Source: a virus. Taken from it: 23,197 nt of DNA. The stretch is taken from positions 1 through 23,197 of the IMG/VR virus record IMGVR_UViG_3300042868_004379; one strand, written 5' to 3'. The stretch's first letter is position 1. Each line of letters starts with the position of its first letter. The notes beneath the pieces were generated by a model. The model was not told the DNA's origin and made no database searches. It worked only from the letters and a program-made list of their open reading frames with translations. The translations under genes were made by a program, and so were the position numbers. Positions 1-6,575 of the stretch are shown here, in pieces.

Positions 1-182
1 TTACAAGTTCAAAGCAATTAAATGCAGTGATTCAATGGTCTAAAGATGGGACATCATTAGCTGAAATAACTGCAATAGATATTATTTCAATTGGCAGTAT
101 TATGCAAGTATCTATCACAACTGCAACTACTAATGCTGATTTAACATCTTGCGTTATAGCATTCCAATATGAAATCATCTGA
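1..182 (+). CDS. 3' end of an upstream gene, probably structural (partial)
   Basis: An open frame enters from the left edge (codons starting at base 3) and ends with TGA at 180-182, giving about 59 C-terminal residues. These are rich in Ser, Thr, Ile and Ala (for example the stretch VSITTATTNADLTSC), with a beta-strand-like character typical of virion surface or tail-fibre proteins. No motif identifies it. It is followed 30 bases later by the lysozyme gene, so it would be the last gene of a late structural block that precedes lysis, a common phage order. The structural assignment is inference; the open frame and its stop are seen directly. Confidence 0.5.
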   Translation, partial: TSSKQLNAVIQWSKDGTSLAEITAIDIISIGSIMQVSITTATTNADLTSCVIAFQYEII

Positions 183-212
183 TAGCGGCATCAGACTGAT
201 ACATTATAAAAG

Positions 213-671
213 ATGAATATAAGTAAGACTGGTATTCAATTGGTCAAGGACTTTGAAGGTCTTAGACTCAATGCCTACAAGTGTAGTGCTGGTGTTGCTA
301 CAATTGGGTATGGTTCTACTTTCTATCCTGACAAATCTAATGTCAAGATGGGAGATGTGCTAAGAGATAAGGATGAAGCAGAAGTATTACTCATAGCAAC
401 CCTTAAAGACTTTGACATATACGTATCTAAGTACACTAAGTCAGTTAAGTTAACCCAATATCAGTTTGATGCACTTGTATCATTTGCCTTTAATTGTGGA
501 TTATGTGCATTAGGTTCATCTACCTTGCTTAAAAAGGTACTTATTAACCCTAATGACCCAAATATAGCTTTAGAGTTTGCTAAATGGAATAAAGGCGGTG
601 GTAAGGTGTTGCAAGGTTTGGTTAAAAGAAGGAAAAAAGAAAGTGAACTATATTTTAAGGTGGTCGTATAG
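213..671 (+). CDS. Phage lysozyme (endolysin), glycoside hydrolase family 24
   Basis: A 152-residue T4-lysozyme-type muramidase that would cleave the MurNAc-GlcNAc bond of peptidoglycan at the end of infection. The catalytic pattern is at the N-terminus: Glu15 in FEG, then Cys24 eight residues later, then Thr30 in the sequence ATIGYG. This is the E-8aa-(D/C)-5aa-T triad of the family, with Cys in the Asp position, a variant found in many phage members. The length suits a single catalytic domain without a cell-wall-binding domain. There is no signal peptide or membrane anchor, so release would need a holin. It is the first gene of a packed cassette, and the next gene starts on its stop codon. 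Confidence 0.93.
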   Translation: MNISKTGIQLVKDFEGLRLNAYKCSAGVATIGYGSTFYPDKSNVKMGDVLRDKDEAEVLLIATLKDFDIYVSKYTKSVKLTQYQFDALVSFAFNCGLCALGSSTLLKKVLINPNDPNIALEFAKWNKGGGKVLQGLVKRRKKESELYFKVVV

Positions 672-886
672 TGAATATGGCTATCGACCCTAAGAAATTC
701 AAACAAATAGCTGACTTACTTATGGTGTACTGGCACTTGACTATAGGCTCACTCATATCTGTGGTTGGCTTTTGGCTATTCTTTACTAAGAAGATAGACA
801 AAGAGTCATTTGCCTATATCATTGGTGCGGTTGTTACGTTAAAGTGGGTGTGGAAACCAACCGAGAAAGGGGGTAATAATGACTGA
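671..886 (+). CDS. Small two-helix membrane protein, holin candidate
   Basis: A 71-residue protein with two hydrophobic stretches (about residues 17-39, rich in Trp, Leu, Ile and Phe, and about 46-62) separated by a short charged turn (KKIDKE), and a charged tail. Size, two predicted membrane helices and position immediately after the lysozyme fit a holin that would permeabilise the inner membrane to release the enzyme. The GTG at 671 overlaps the lysozyme stop by one base; ATG at 677 is an alternative start that loses two residues. No named holin family is recognised, so the function rests on topology and context. Confidence 0.6.
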   Translation: MNMAIDPKKFKQIADLLMVYWHLTIGSLISVVGFWLFFTKKIDKESFAYIIGAVVTLKWVWKPTEKGGNND

Positions 887-1388
887 TGGTGTAAAAGATA
901 CTATCTATACCCACACATTTGATAATGTTTGTGTAATTGGTGCATCATGTAAGTTGCATAACCATATTCTTAAGGAGGTTATTAATAAACCTGAACCATT
1001 TACCTTTATAAATCACTACATGGGAGATACTTCTATGTATCTCTACCAAAATCAATGGGGTGAAACACTATATGTTGACCAAAAATTAACTAAATTTGAG
1101 CCAATTGTTGAGGTGGATGTTGAAACAATACCAGTAATACCATTTAGAGCATCGGATACTATACAACCTTGTGATGCTAAGTGGTTAATTAAGGGTGAAA
1201 AGTTTGAATTAAAACCTTATTCTATACAAAAATGTAAAAATAAGATGGTTCAAGACTACTTATATAGTGACTTATCGAACTCAATTGTAATGATGTTAAT
1301 GTTATTAGCTACTTCTATATGGCTATATCGTAGTGTTTTTATTTGGGCTGAAATGATAGGTAAGATTAATAAGATAGTTCGTGCATAG
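879..1388 (+). CDS. Unknown protein with C-terminal membrane helix, in lysis cassette
   Basis: A 169-residue protein I do not recognise. The first roughly 130 residues look soluble and mixed alpha/beta, with four cysteines. A hydrophobic segment at about residues 136-158, containing MMLMLLATSIWLY, could be one membrane helix followed by a short basic tail. This would be a C-tail-anchored topology. The start overlaps the previous stop by 8 bases and follows a purine run, AAAGGGGG at about 866-873, which looks like a Shine-Dalgarno site and is unusual in this window. It lies between the holin candidate and the PAS-HisKA gene and is probably co-transcribed with both. Its role is unknown. Confidence 0.7.
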   Translation: MTDGVKDTIYTHTFDNVCVIGASCKLHNHILKEVINKPEPFTFINHYMGDTSMYLYQNQWGETLYVDQKLTKFEPIVEVDVETIPVIPFRASDTIQPCDAKWLIKGEKFELKPYSIQKCKNKMVQDYLYSDLSNSIVMMLMLLATSIWLYRSVFIWAEMIGKINKIVRA

Positions 1389-1390
1389 AG

Positions 1391-1960
1391 ATGTCTACAC
1401 GCTATATCTTAGCTAATTCTATTGACCTACTCTATGTAGTTGCTGACTATGAAGGTCAGATATTGCGCTCAAATGATTTGTTTAAAGAGTATTCAAGTCA
1501 TATCAAACCTAAAAAGGTAAGTGATATAATCTCAGATGATACTGAGTTAGATGATTATGTAGCATCTGTTAAGAAAGCCATTGAGATTGAACCTAACCCA
1601 GTTAGAATATACGCACGAACCAAGCAGAAAAATAGTGGGTTAAGATGGAACTTGTGGAACTGCTACGCAATACTTGGCTCACTTCACTTTATTGGTTTTC
1701 AAATTACTGATGTGACCAGCATAACAAGTCACGAACACGAGAAACAAAAGCAGTTATTAGAAGAGTTCAGGTTTATGTTGAGTCACGAACTAAGGCAGCC
1801 TTTAACATCAGTTGCTGGTGTGGTTAAGTTGTTACTTGACAAAGATGGTAAGATGGATGATGCTGAACAAACTGAACTATTGAAGATGGTAGATGATTCA
1901 ATGAAGAGGTTAGATATAGCAGTTCATTTATTGGTTAAGAAAGCAACAAGGCAGCTATGA
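1391..1960 (+). CDS. PAS + HisKA (histidine kinase dimerisation) protein lacking the ATPase domain
   Basis: A 189-residue protein. Residues about 8-110 look like a PAS sensor fold (VVADYEGQILRSN near the start, FIGFQITDVT at the end). Residues about 118-186 form a HisKA/DHp helical hairpin with a clear H-box, FMLSHELRQPLTS, placing the phospho-accepting His at 132. The ORF stops after the second DHp helix: there is no HATPase_c domain (no N, G1 or G2 boxes) here or in the next ORF. It therefore cannot autophosphorylate alone; it could be a phosphate acceptor, a decoy partner for host kinases or response regulators, or a dimerisation module. It sits inside the lysis cassette, 2 bases after its neighbour and overlapping the next gene by 4. 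Confidence 0.82.
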   Translation: MSTRYILANSIDLLYVVADYEGQILRSNDLFKEYSSHIKPKKVSDIISDDTELDDYVASVKKAIEIEPNPVRIYARTKQKNSGLRWNLWNCYAILGSLHFIGFQITDVTSITSHEHEKQKQLLEEFRFMLSHELRQPLTSVAGVVKLLLDKDGKMDDAEQTELLKMVDDSMKRLDIAVHLLVKKATRQL

Positions 1961-2157
1961 GAGAATGTATGCTACCAATGGACGAAGACGAAGCAGATGA
2001 AAGATTGCTCAATGTGGTTAAGCACTATGTCATCGAACGTGAAATGCCAATCTATGTAGCTAAGAATGTACTAAGAAGTAACTTAAGAGATAAGTCATGC
2101 TTTGAATTACAATGGGAAAAGTTTATTAAGTTAATTGGTGGTTATGCAACAAAGTAA
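1957..2157 (+). CDS. Small unknown protein downstream of PAS-HisKA
   Basis: A 66-residue protein starting in an ATGA overlap with the PAS-HisKA stop, which suggests translational coupling. The N-terminus is acidic (MDEDEADERL), followed by helical sequence with a basic centre (EREMPIYVAKNVLRSNLRD). There is no membrane segment or recognised motif. It is not a remnant of a kinase ATPase domain, because no N-box or glycine-rich boxes are present. Tight coupling to the HisKA-type protein makes a partner role possible, but this is only inference from position. Confidence 0.65.
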   Translation: MRECMLPMDEDEADERLLNVVKHYVIEREMPIYVAKNVLRSNLRDKSCFELQWEKFIKLIGGYATK

Positions 2158-2818
2158 ATTTGACTCAATTGATAAGGTGCTAATGATTGTAGGTAGTATT
2201 GTTATGCTGCTTATCTTCATTCATACTTGTGGCATGAATGGTCAACTAACCATTGACTATCGTAAGATGAAAGAAGAGGTGCAGAATTATAAGGTGCAAC
2301 ACTTGGCAGATTCAAGTAAGTTAATTAGTCAAGCTATCAACTATCAAAGTGAGATTGACAATAAAGATATAGCAATTAAACTATTAGCCATTCGCAATCC
2401 TAAAGAGGTGGTCAAGATTAAGTATAAGACTAAGGTAGAAACTAAAATTCAACTTGCTGAACCTATCACAATTGATTCAACCAATTACATTAAGTTACCA
2501 GTTCAATTCTCAGATTATAGTGAATGGTATTCTATTGATGGTAAGATTGACACTACTGGAAGCCTTGTAATCGATTCAATAGTATCAAGTGGTACTTTGA
2601 CCTATTCGGTAGGAGATACTTTAAGATATGGTCTATTTAATCGTTTAATGAGAAAAACAGATAGTGTAGTTAGATTGCACATTGATAATCCTACTATGTC
2701 AATCACTAACCTATCTAATATCTATGTCAAGAAAGAACCAAAGTGGTATCAATCTACTGCATTTAAGGTAGGTGTTGGTGTATTATTAGGTATTGGATTG
2801 AGTAGCCAAATAAAATAA
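2144..2818 (+). CDS. Membrane-anchored coiled-coil protein, spanin candidate
   Basis: A 224-residue protein with an N-terminal membrane helix (about residues 12-28, VLMIVGSIVMLLIFI), a charged region likely to be coiled coil (about 35-75), a beta-rich middle, and a second hydrophobic segment near the C-terminus (about 205-220, GVGVLLGIGL). As the last gene of a cassette beginning with lysozyme and a holin candidate, it could be a spanin-like protein linking inner and outer membranes in lysis of a Gram-negative host. I chose ATG at 2144 rather than the TTG at 2135. The cysteine after the first helix (HTCG) is a poor lipobox, so an inner-membrane anchor is more likely than a lipoprotein. It could instead be another envelope protein. 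Confidence 0.55.
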   Translation: MQQSKFDSIDKVLMIVGSIVMLLIFIHTCGMNGQLTIDYRKMKEEVQNYKVQHLADSSKLISQAINYQSEIDNKDIAIKLLAIRNPKEVVKIKYKTKVETKIQLAEPITIDSTNYIKLPVQFSDYSEWYSIDGKIDTTGSLVIDSIVSSGTLTYSVGDTLRYGLFNRLMRKTDSVVRLHIDNPTMSITNLSNIYVKKEPKWYQSTAFKVGVGVLLGIGLSSQIK

Positions 2819-2895
2819 TAGTAAAGTTTTGTATTTCATTATCAGTCAATTACGAAATGTAAGTAAAAATAATTGCATTTATTTTGATAGAGGTA

Positions 2896-2925
2896 TTGCA
2901 GAATCAAAAAATGGTTTTATCTTTG
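2896..2925 (+). promoter_or_regulatory. Bacteroidota-type promoter of the early cluster
   Basis: TTG at 2896-2898 and TATCTTTG at 2918-2925 match the -33 and -7 elements (TTG, TAnnTTTG) of the Bacteroidota primary sigma factor, with a 19-base spacer. Transcription would start near 2929, leaving a leader of about 45 bases before the ATG at 2975. It lies in the 156-base gap (2819-2974) that separates the lysis cassette from the next cluster; I see no other feature in that gap. Confidence 0.7.
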
Positions 2926-2974
2926 CCCTATCAATAAGTCACAAAAAATTTACTCACTCACTAAATCAAACACA

Positions 2975-3178
2975 ATGACAACTACAACTTACATTTACGA
3001 AACATCTGCTGGTACTAACGTAGAAACATTTGCATCTTCAGGTTATATTACTTTAACTCAAAACGGATTATTCAAATATGAGCATCATTTCGGTAGTCAT
3101 ATGTTGAATCTTCAAGAGCAAATGTTAGTTGCTGAGTTAACTACAAGAAATATTCAATATACAAAAACAATCAACTAA
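2975..3178 (+). CDS. Small unknown protein, first gene after the promoter
   Basis: A 67-residue protein starting with a Thr-rich stretch (MTTTTYIYET). It has an apparent beta-strand region (SSGYITLTQNGLFKYEHHFG) followed by a helix (LNLQEQMLVAELTTRN). There is no cysteine, signal peptide, membrane helix or recognised motif. It is the first gene downstream of the promoter at 2896-2925 and is followed by a terminator-like hairpin, so it may be expressed strongly and early, with reduced read-through beyond it. Function unknown. Confidence 0.7.
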   Translation: MTTTTYIYETSAGTNVETFASSGYITLTQNGLFKYEHHFGSHMLNLQEQMLVAELTTRNIQYTKTIN

Positions 3179-3185
3179 CCAATAA

Positions 3186-3212
3186 GGGAGGCTCAGACCT
3201 CCCTACTTTTTT
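3186..3212 (+). terminator. Rho-independent terminator-like hairpin
   Basis: GGGAGG (3186-3191) pairs with CCTCCC (3198-3203) around a six-base loop and is followed by TAC and six T (3207-3212). It lies 7 bases after the stop of the 67-residue gene. Because no promoter is obvious between it and the following genes, it may be partial, allowing some read-through. Confidence 0.65.
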
Positions 3213-3249
3213 CATTTAATCAATTAATCAATCTATAAATTCAATCACA

Positions 3250-3447
3250 ATGAACAATCAATTTCTAATTACAATTGAGACTAACACAACATCTGAATCA
3301 ATCTCTTCACATCAACTATTAAGAGATGCTAAAATGTGTGCTGATACCTACCTTACCACCAAGAAGTCTGAATACATAGAGTCTGAGAATCCAGCCATTG
3401 TAATTTGGGAAAATGACTTTATGGTTCAATACATCCCATTCTTTTAA
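3250..3447 (+). CDS. Small unknown protein
   Basis: A 65-residue protein, MNNQFLITIE at the N-terminus and ending in IPFF. A predicted N-terminal strand is followed by a helix (LLRDAKMCADTYLTTKK) and two C-terminal strands, a small alpha/beta arrangement common among early phage proteins. No recognised motif. The 71-base gap before it holds the terminator-like hairpin and an unstructured leader with AATCAAT repeats. There is no Shine-Dalgarno sequence. Confidence 0.65.
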   Translation: MNNQFLITIETNTTSESISSHQLLRDAKMCADTYLTTKKSEYIESENPAIVIWENDFMVQYIPFF

Positions 3448-3488
3448 TCAACTAATCTTCTAATCAATCAATCTAAAATTCATAAACT

Positions 3489-3782
3489 ATGAACACATCA
3501 ACTATTTTCAAACTTCAAGAGGGTAACACCTATTTTCACTATGACCATCTTAACGGCTCAATGGTATCTGTAGTAACTGATGGATGCTATAGCGGTATCT
3601 TCACAAGATGCGATTCTAATTGTGCTGTAATGGCAAGACAATTCCACAAAGAAGAGTATCACAATGTACCTCTTATCTATCGTGACTATATTGCAGTATC
3701 TACAGAAGAGTATGTAGAGGCATTCGATAAGGCAATGGCTAAGTTAGAAGAGGCATCACACATTATGTTTAAATCACTTTAA
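3489..3782 (+). CDS. Small unknown protein
   Basis: A 97-residue protein with an N-terminal beta-rich half (TYFHYDHLNGSMVSVVTDG) and a C-terminal helix (EYVEAFDKAMAKLEEASH). It has two cysteines in the middle, Cys33 and Cys42, but no recognisable metal-binding pattern. It belongs to the same series of short early genes, each separated by 30-70-base AC-rich leaders, and precedes the SSB-like gene. Function unknown. Confidence 0.68.
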   Translation: MNTSTIFKLQEGNTYFHYDHLNGSMVSVVTDGCYSGIFTRCDSNCAVMARQFHKEEYHNVPLIYRDYIAVSTEEYVEAFDKAMAKLEEASHIMFKSL

Positions 3783-3809
3783 TTTTTAATCAATAAATCC
3801 AAATCAATT

Positions 3810-4511
3810 ATGTTACCAACTTTAAATGCTCCAGTAGGAGGCGAATCAAATTATTCAAATAAGATAGCACCAGTAGGGATGCATCTTGCACGTATCTACC
3901 AAATCATTGACTTAGGTACAACAGAACAAACTGGTCAATTTGGCGGTAAGAAAAGAAAGGTTCAAGTATTATTTGAACTACCATTAGAAACGGCAGTATT
4001 TGACCCTGAAAAGGGTGAGCAGCCATTCTACGCACGTAATATGTATACCTTATCAATGCACGAGAAAAGCACCTTAAGAAAAGATGTGCATTCAATGATG
4101 GGTAAGACCTTAACAGATAATGAGGCTAAGTCATTTAACATCTTCAATCTACTTGGTAAGGAGTGCATGGTTAACATCATTCATAAACAAAGCGGTGATA
4201 AGACTTTTGCCAATATTCAAACTATTACACCAGTTCCTAAAGGTATGGTATGCCCTCCAGCGGTTAACCAACCATTGGTATTCTCAACTCAGCAACCTGA
4301 TATGGATGCATTCAGAAAGTTACCTGAGTTTGTTCAGGATAAGATTAAGTTGAGTGATGAATTTATAGCTTACATGGAATCTCAAATGAATGATACTAAG
4401 TATTCAGTTAGCAACTTACCACCAACCTTTGAAGTAGAGAAAGGTGTTAACCCAAGTGACTTTGAATGGATGCAAGGTGACCAAGAAGACCCAACTAAAT
4501 TACCTTTTTAA
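3810..4511 (+). CDS. Single-stranded DNA-binding (OB-fold)-like replication/recombination protein
   Basis: A 233-residue protein. The N-terminal ~140 residues resemble phage SSB-like proteins: a short Gly/Pro-rich leader, a strand with HLARIYQIIDLGT, then KKRKVQVLFELP, a region dividing Tyr/Met-rich strands, and ECMVNIIHK before a further strand. The C-terminus is acidic (QGDQEDPTKLPF), as in many SSBs whose tails recruit partners. It is followed by a coiled-coil protein and a PD-(D/E)XK exonuclease, which fits a recombination/replication set. The family assignment is from overall pattern only; no catalytic residue can confirm it. It ends 10 bases before a GC-rich hairpin. Confidence 0.5.
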   Translation: MLPTLNAPVGGESNYSNKIAPVGMHLARIYQIIDLGTTEQTGQFGGKKRKVQVLFELPLETAVFDPEKGEQPFYARNMYTLSMHEKSTLRKDVHSMMGKTLTDNEAKSFNIFNLLGKECMVNIIHKQSGDKTFANIQTITPVPKGMVCPPAVNQPLVFSTQQPDMDAFRKLPEFVQDKIKLSDEFIAYMESQMNDTKYSVSNLPPTFEVEKGVNPSDFEWMQGDQEDPTKLPF

Positions 4512-4520
4512 TTAATCAAT

Positions 4521-4540
4521 GGAGGGTGTAATAGCCCTCC
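4521..4540 (+). other. GC-rich intergenic hairpin without a T tract
   Basis: GGAGGG (4521-4526) pairs with CCCTCC (4535-4540) around an eight-base loop. It resembles the stem at 3186-3203 but is followed by TTAAAATC, not a T run, so it is a weak terminator at best. It may be an mRNA-stabilising or processing structure between the SSB-like gene and the next ORF. Confidence 0.5.
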
Positions 4541-4555
4541 TTAAAATCAATCACT

Positions 4556-5206
4556 ATGAAAGCAGAACTCACATTAAAAATAGATTCGCTATACCAAGTC
4601 ATTAATGACCCTAATAATCTGAAGGCTCAACAACTAATCAATGATGCACCAAATAAGGTCGAGGACAAACTATCTTACGACATTACCGAGCATACTATCA
4701 AATTAGCAAATGAAGTCCTTAAATCAATTGAATCAAGTCGTAAGGCTATTACATCACCACTTGATGCATACAAGAAGCAAATCATGGACGTGGAGAAAGA
4801 AGCAGTTGAGCCACTTAAGAAGTACATTGAATCTGCTAAGAGTAAGATGTTAGCCTACAATGAAGAGTTAGAAAGGGTACAACGTGAGGCAAATGAGAAA
4901 CTAAGGATTGAATCTGAGAAAGCATTAGAAGATGCACCCTTTGATGTATTCAATACTTTAGCTGGTTACTTTGTTGACCAAGCAGTTAGCATCAATACTG
5001 AGCAACCTAAGAACATTAGGGTTACTAAGAAAGCAAGAATCAATGGTGAAGTGAACTGGTCAATGGTACTTAATGTATTATTTGCTGCTGAATGTATAGA
5101 CTACCAAGACTTGCTCACACCACTTACAAAGGCTATGGAAAAGTGCGGTGTGGTGAAGATTGATGGTATTGAAATTTACGAACACAAAACACAAGTAATT
5201 CGATAA
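4556..5206 (+). CDS. Coiled-coil protein, DUF1351-like, recombination-associated
   Basis: A 216-residue protein with a long central helical, coiled-coil-prone region (about residues 45-125; AITSPLDAYKKQIMDVEKE, EELERVQREANEKLRIES) and a C-terminal domain containing VTKKARINGEVNW and KCGVVKIDGIEIYE. This architecture, and its place between an SSB-like gene and a RecE-like nuclease, resembles the DUF1351 phage family, whose members are often found with recombination genes. It probably supports DNA replication or recombination in the cytoplasm, but no biochemical role can be read from the sequence. It starts 15 bases after the hairpin. Confidence 0.6.
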   Translation: MKAELTLKIDSLYQVINDPNNLKAQQLINDAPNKVEDKLSYDITEHTIKLANEVLKSIESSRKAITSPLDAYKKQIMDVEKEAVEPLKKYIESAKSKMLAYNEELERVQREANEKLRIESEKALEDAPFDVFNTLAGYFVDQAVSINTEQPKNIRVTKKARINGEVNWSMVLNVLFAAECIDYQDLLTPLTKAMEKCGVVKIDGIEIYEHKTQVIR

Positions 5207-5209
5207 GTT

Positions 5210-5728
5210 ATGATAGCAACTCAAGGAATGCAAACTGCAAGATTTTATGTTGATACAGATGTTGATACAAGACCTGAGATAATAAAACGATTAACTAAAC
5301 CAAGAAATTACAAATCATCTATGGACACACAATTAAGCATTGAAGATAGAGTAATGTCAAATGGACATTCACCAAACTATTATTTTACTAAGTCAAATCA
5401 TTTTGAGATTGTAGATATGTTTGAAAAGTATAGAATTGAATACAAATTATCTGAAACTGAATTTGCAAAACTTGCTGACTATTCAAGAAGTTGCTATATG
5501 CAAAAAGTAAAAGGTCAACATAGGTTTAGTAAATCATCATTTTATAGATTCTATGATGTATGTGATAAATTAGAAAAGAATGAAAATGATACATGGCATA
5601 TACCATCTAAAGATATCCATGATAGAATGGTTGAATTTAGTGTAGATAGTTGCATCAACTTTCTAAAGGCTACTGGTGACTACAAGATATGCAAACGTGA
5701 AATCACTACTAATTGGATTGAATTATGA
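5210..5728 (+). CDS. Unknown protein with possible XRE-like helix-turn-helix
   Basis: A 172-residue protein. Residues about 68-115 contain a helix pattern like an XRE-type HTH: YKLSETEFAKLADYSRSCY followed by KVKGQHRFSKSSFYRF, similar in spacing to the usual 'LSQTELA-LAGVSRSTYSKIENG' arrangement. The rest is unrecognised. It begins 3 bases after the coiled-coil gene and overlaps the exonuclease by 4 bases (ATGA), so it is in the same operon. It could be a local transcription regulator or simply a DNA-binding recombination accessory. The HTH call is by eye and uncertain. Confidence 0.6.
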   Translation: MIATQGMQTARFYVDTDVDTRPEIIKRLTKPRNYKSSMDTQLSIEDRVMSNGHSPNYYFTKSNHFEIVDMFEKYRIEYKLSETEFAKLADYSRSCYMQKVKGQHRFSKSSFYRFYDVCDKLEKNENDTWHIPSKDIHDRMVEFSVDSCINFLKATGDYKICKREITTNWIEL

Positions 5729-6342
5729 CTCGTGACCAATTCGTATACTTTCCAGCACTATCTTGTTCACGTATTAAGAAACACTATACTGGTGACATCA
5801 GTTATGCAAAAGTAGCATTAGAGTTAGGTGTTAGCCTACATCATCAACTACTTGATTTGAAACCTGAACAAATGAACCTTGAGGCATACAATGTACACAA
5901 GGCAATAGCAAAGCACCCAGTAGCATCAAGGATTATGAACGGTGCAATCAATGAGCATCCAATGATTAAAGAGGTGCAAGTAGGTAGACATACCATAGAA
6001 GGTAAAGCAATGTTTGACATCTACAATTCACAACTTAATGTGATAGCAGACATTAAGACCACATCAGCAAGAACCTTAGATGTGTTTGCCTCTGACATGG
6101 TCAAGCACTACAACCACATCCAAGCTGTTTGGTATTCATTGATAGCTGGAATAGACCCTAAGAACTTCTTTTATATTGGTGTAACATCAAGGTCTAAAAG
6201 GTTAGGTAGTAACTCAGATACTATCTTAGTGTATCGACATTCAGACCAAGAAATATTAGAAGCACGTAAGTTAATTACTGGATACCTTGACCAAAACATT
6301 AATGAACTCAAATCACATTTTAATTCATCTTATAAATCGTAA
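5725..6342 (+). CDS. PD-(D/E)XK exonuclease, RecE/Cas4-like
   Basis: A 205-residue nuclease-like protein. The core motif is seen as GKAMFD (Asp98), then NVIADIKTT giving Asp109-x-Lys111, then HYNHIQAVWYSL giving the Gln133-x3-Tyr137 motif typical of RecE/AddB/Cas4-type enzymes. The family needs a divalent metal and degrades or trims DNA ends. With the SSB-like and coiled-coil genes it suggests a phage recombination or end-processing module, although no annealing protein such as RecT is recognisable. The ATG overlaps the upstream stop by 4 bases. A role in 5'-3' resection is inferred from the family. Confidence 0.78.
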   Translation: MTRDQFVYFPALSCSRIKKHYTGDISYAKVALELGVSLHHQLLDLKPEQMNLEAYNVHKAIAKHPVASRIMNGAINEHPMIKEVQVGRHTIEGKAMFDIYNSQLNVIADIKTTSARTLDVFASDMVKHYNHIQAVWYSLIAGIDPKNFFYIGVTSRSKRLGSNSDTILVYRHSDQEILEARKLITGYLDQNINELKSHFNSSYKS

Positions 6343-6344
6343 CT

Positions 6345-6575
6345 ATGAAAAATGAAACTGCAATAGAAATCATACTTAGACTTCTTAAATTACATACTAA
6401 GTTAAACAAAGAATGCCCTGAGATATTAGAAGTCATAGAAAGCTACTTAGACATTGAACAGAATCAAATTACATCTGCTTGGAATGATGCATTTCTAATA
6501 GGTAAAAATGGATTCATTCTTGAAGATTATAGCAATGGCAAAGAATATTATAATGCAAAATATAAGAAGCCATGA
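6345..6575 (+). CDS. Small unknown protein
   Basis: A 76-residue protein, largely helical at the N-terminus (AIEIILRLLKLHTKLNKE), with an aromatic, probably strand-rich C-terminus. It has one cysteine and no recognisable motif. It starts 2 bases after the exonuclease stop and overlaps the next gene by 4 bases, so it is in the same transcription unit. Function unknown. Confidence 0.68.
   Translation: MKNETAIEIILRLLKLHTKLNKECPEILEVIESYLDIEQNQITSAWNDAFLIGKNGFILEDYSNGKEYYNAKYKKP

Noticed and set aside
461-706. Minus-strand ORF across the lysozyme end
   Set aside because: It is a shadow of the lysozyme and holin-candidate frames; no motif, no promoter, and all clear genes are on the + strand.
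1391-2157. Interpretation of PAS-HisKA as a kinase split by a frameshift
   Set aside because: The 66-residue ORF after it and the other frames up to 2157 contain no N-box, G1 or G2 motif, so there is no displaced ATPase domain.
3904-4353. Minus-strand ORF 3904-4095 and plus-strand ORF 4120-4353
   Set aside because: Both lie wholly inside the SSB-like gene in other frames and have no protein-like pattern.
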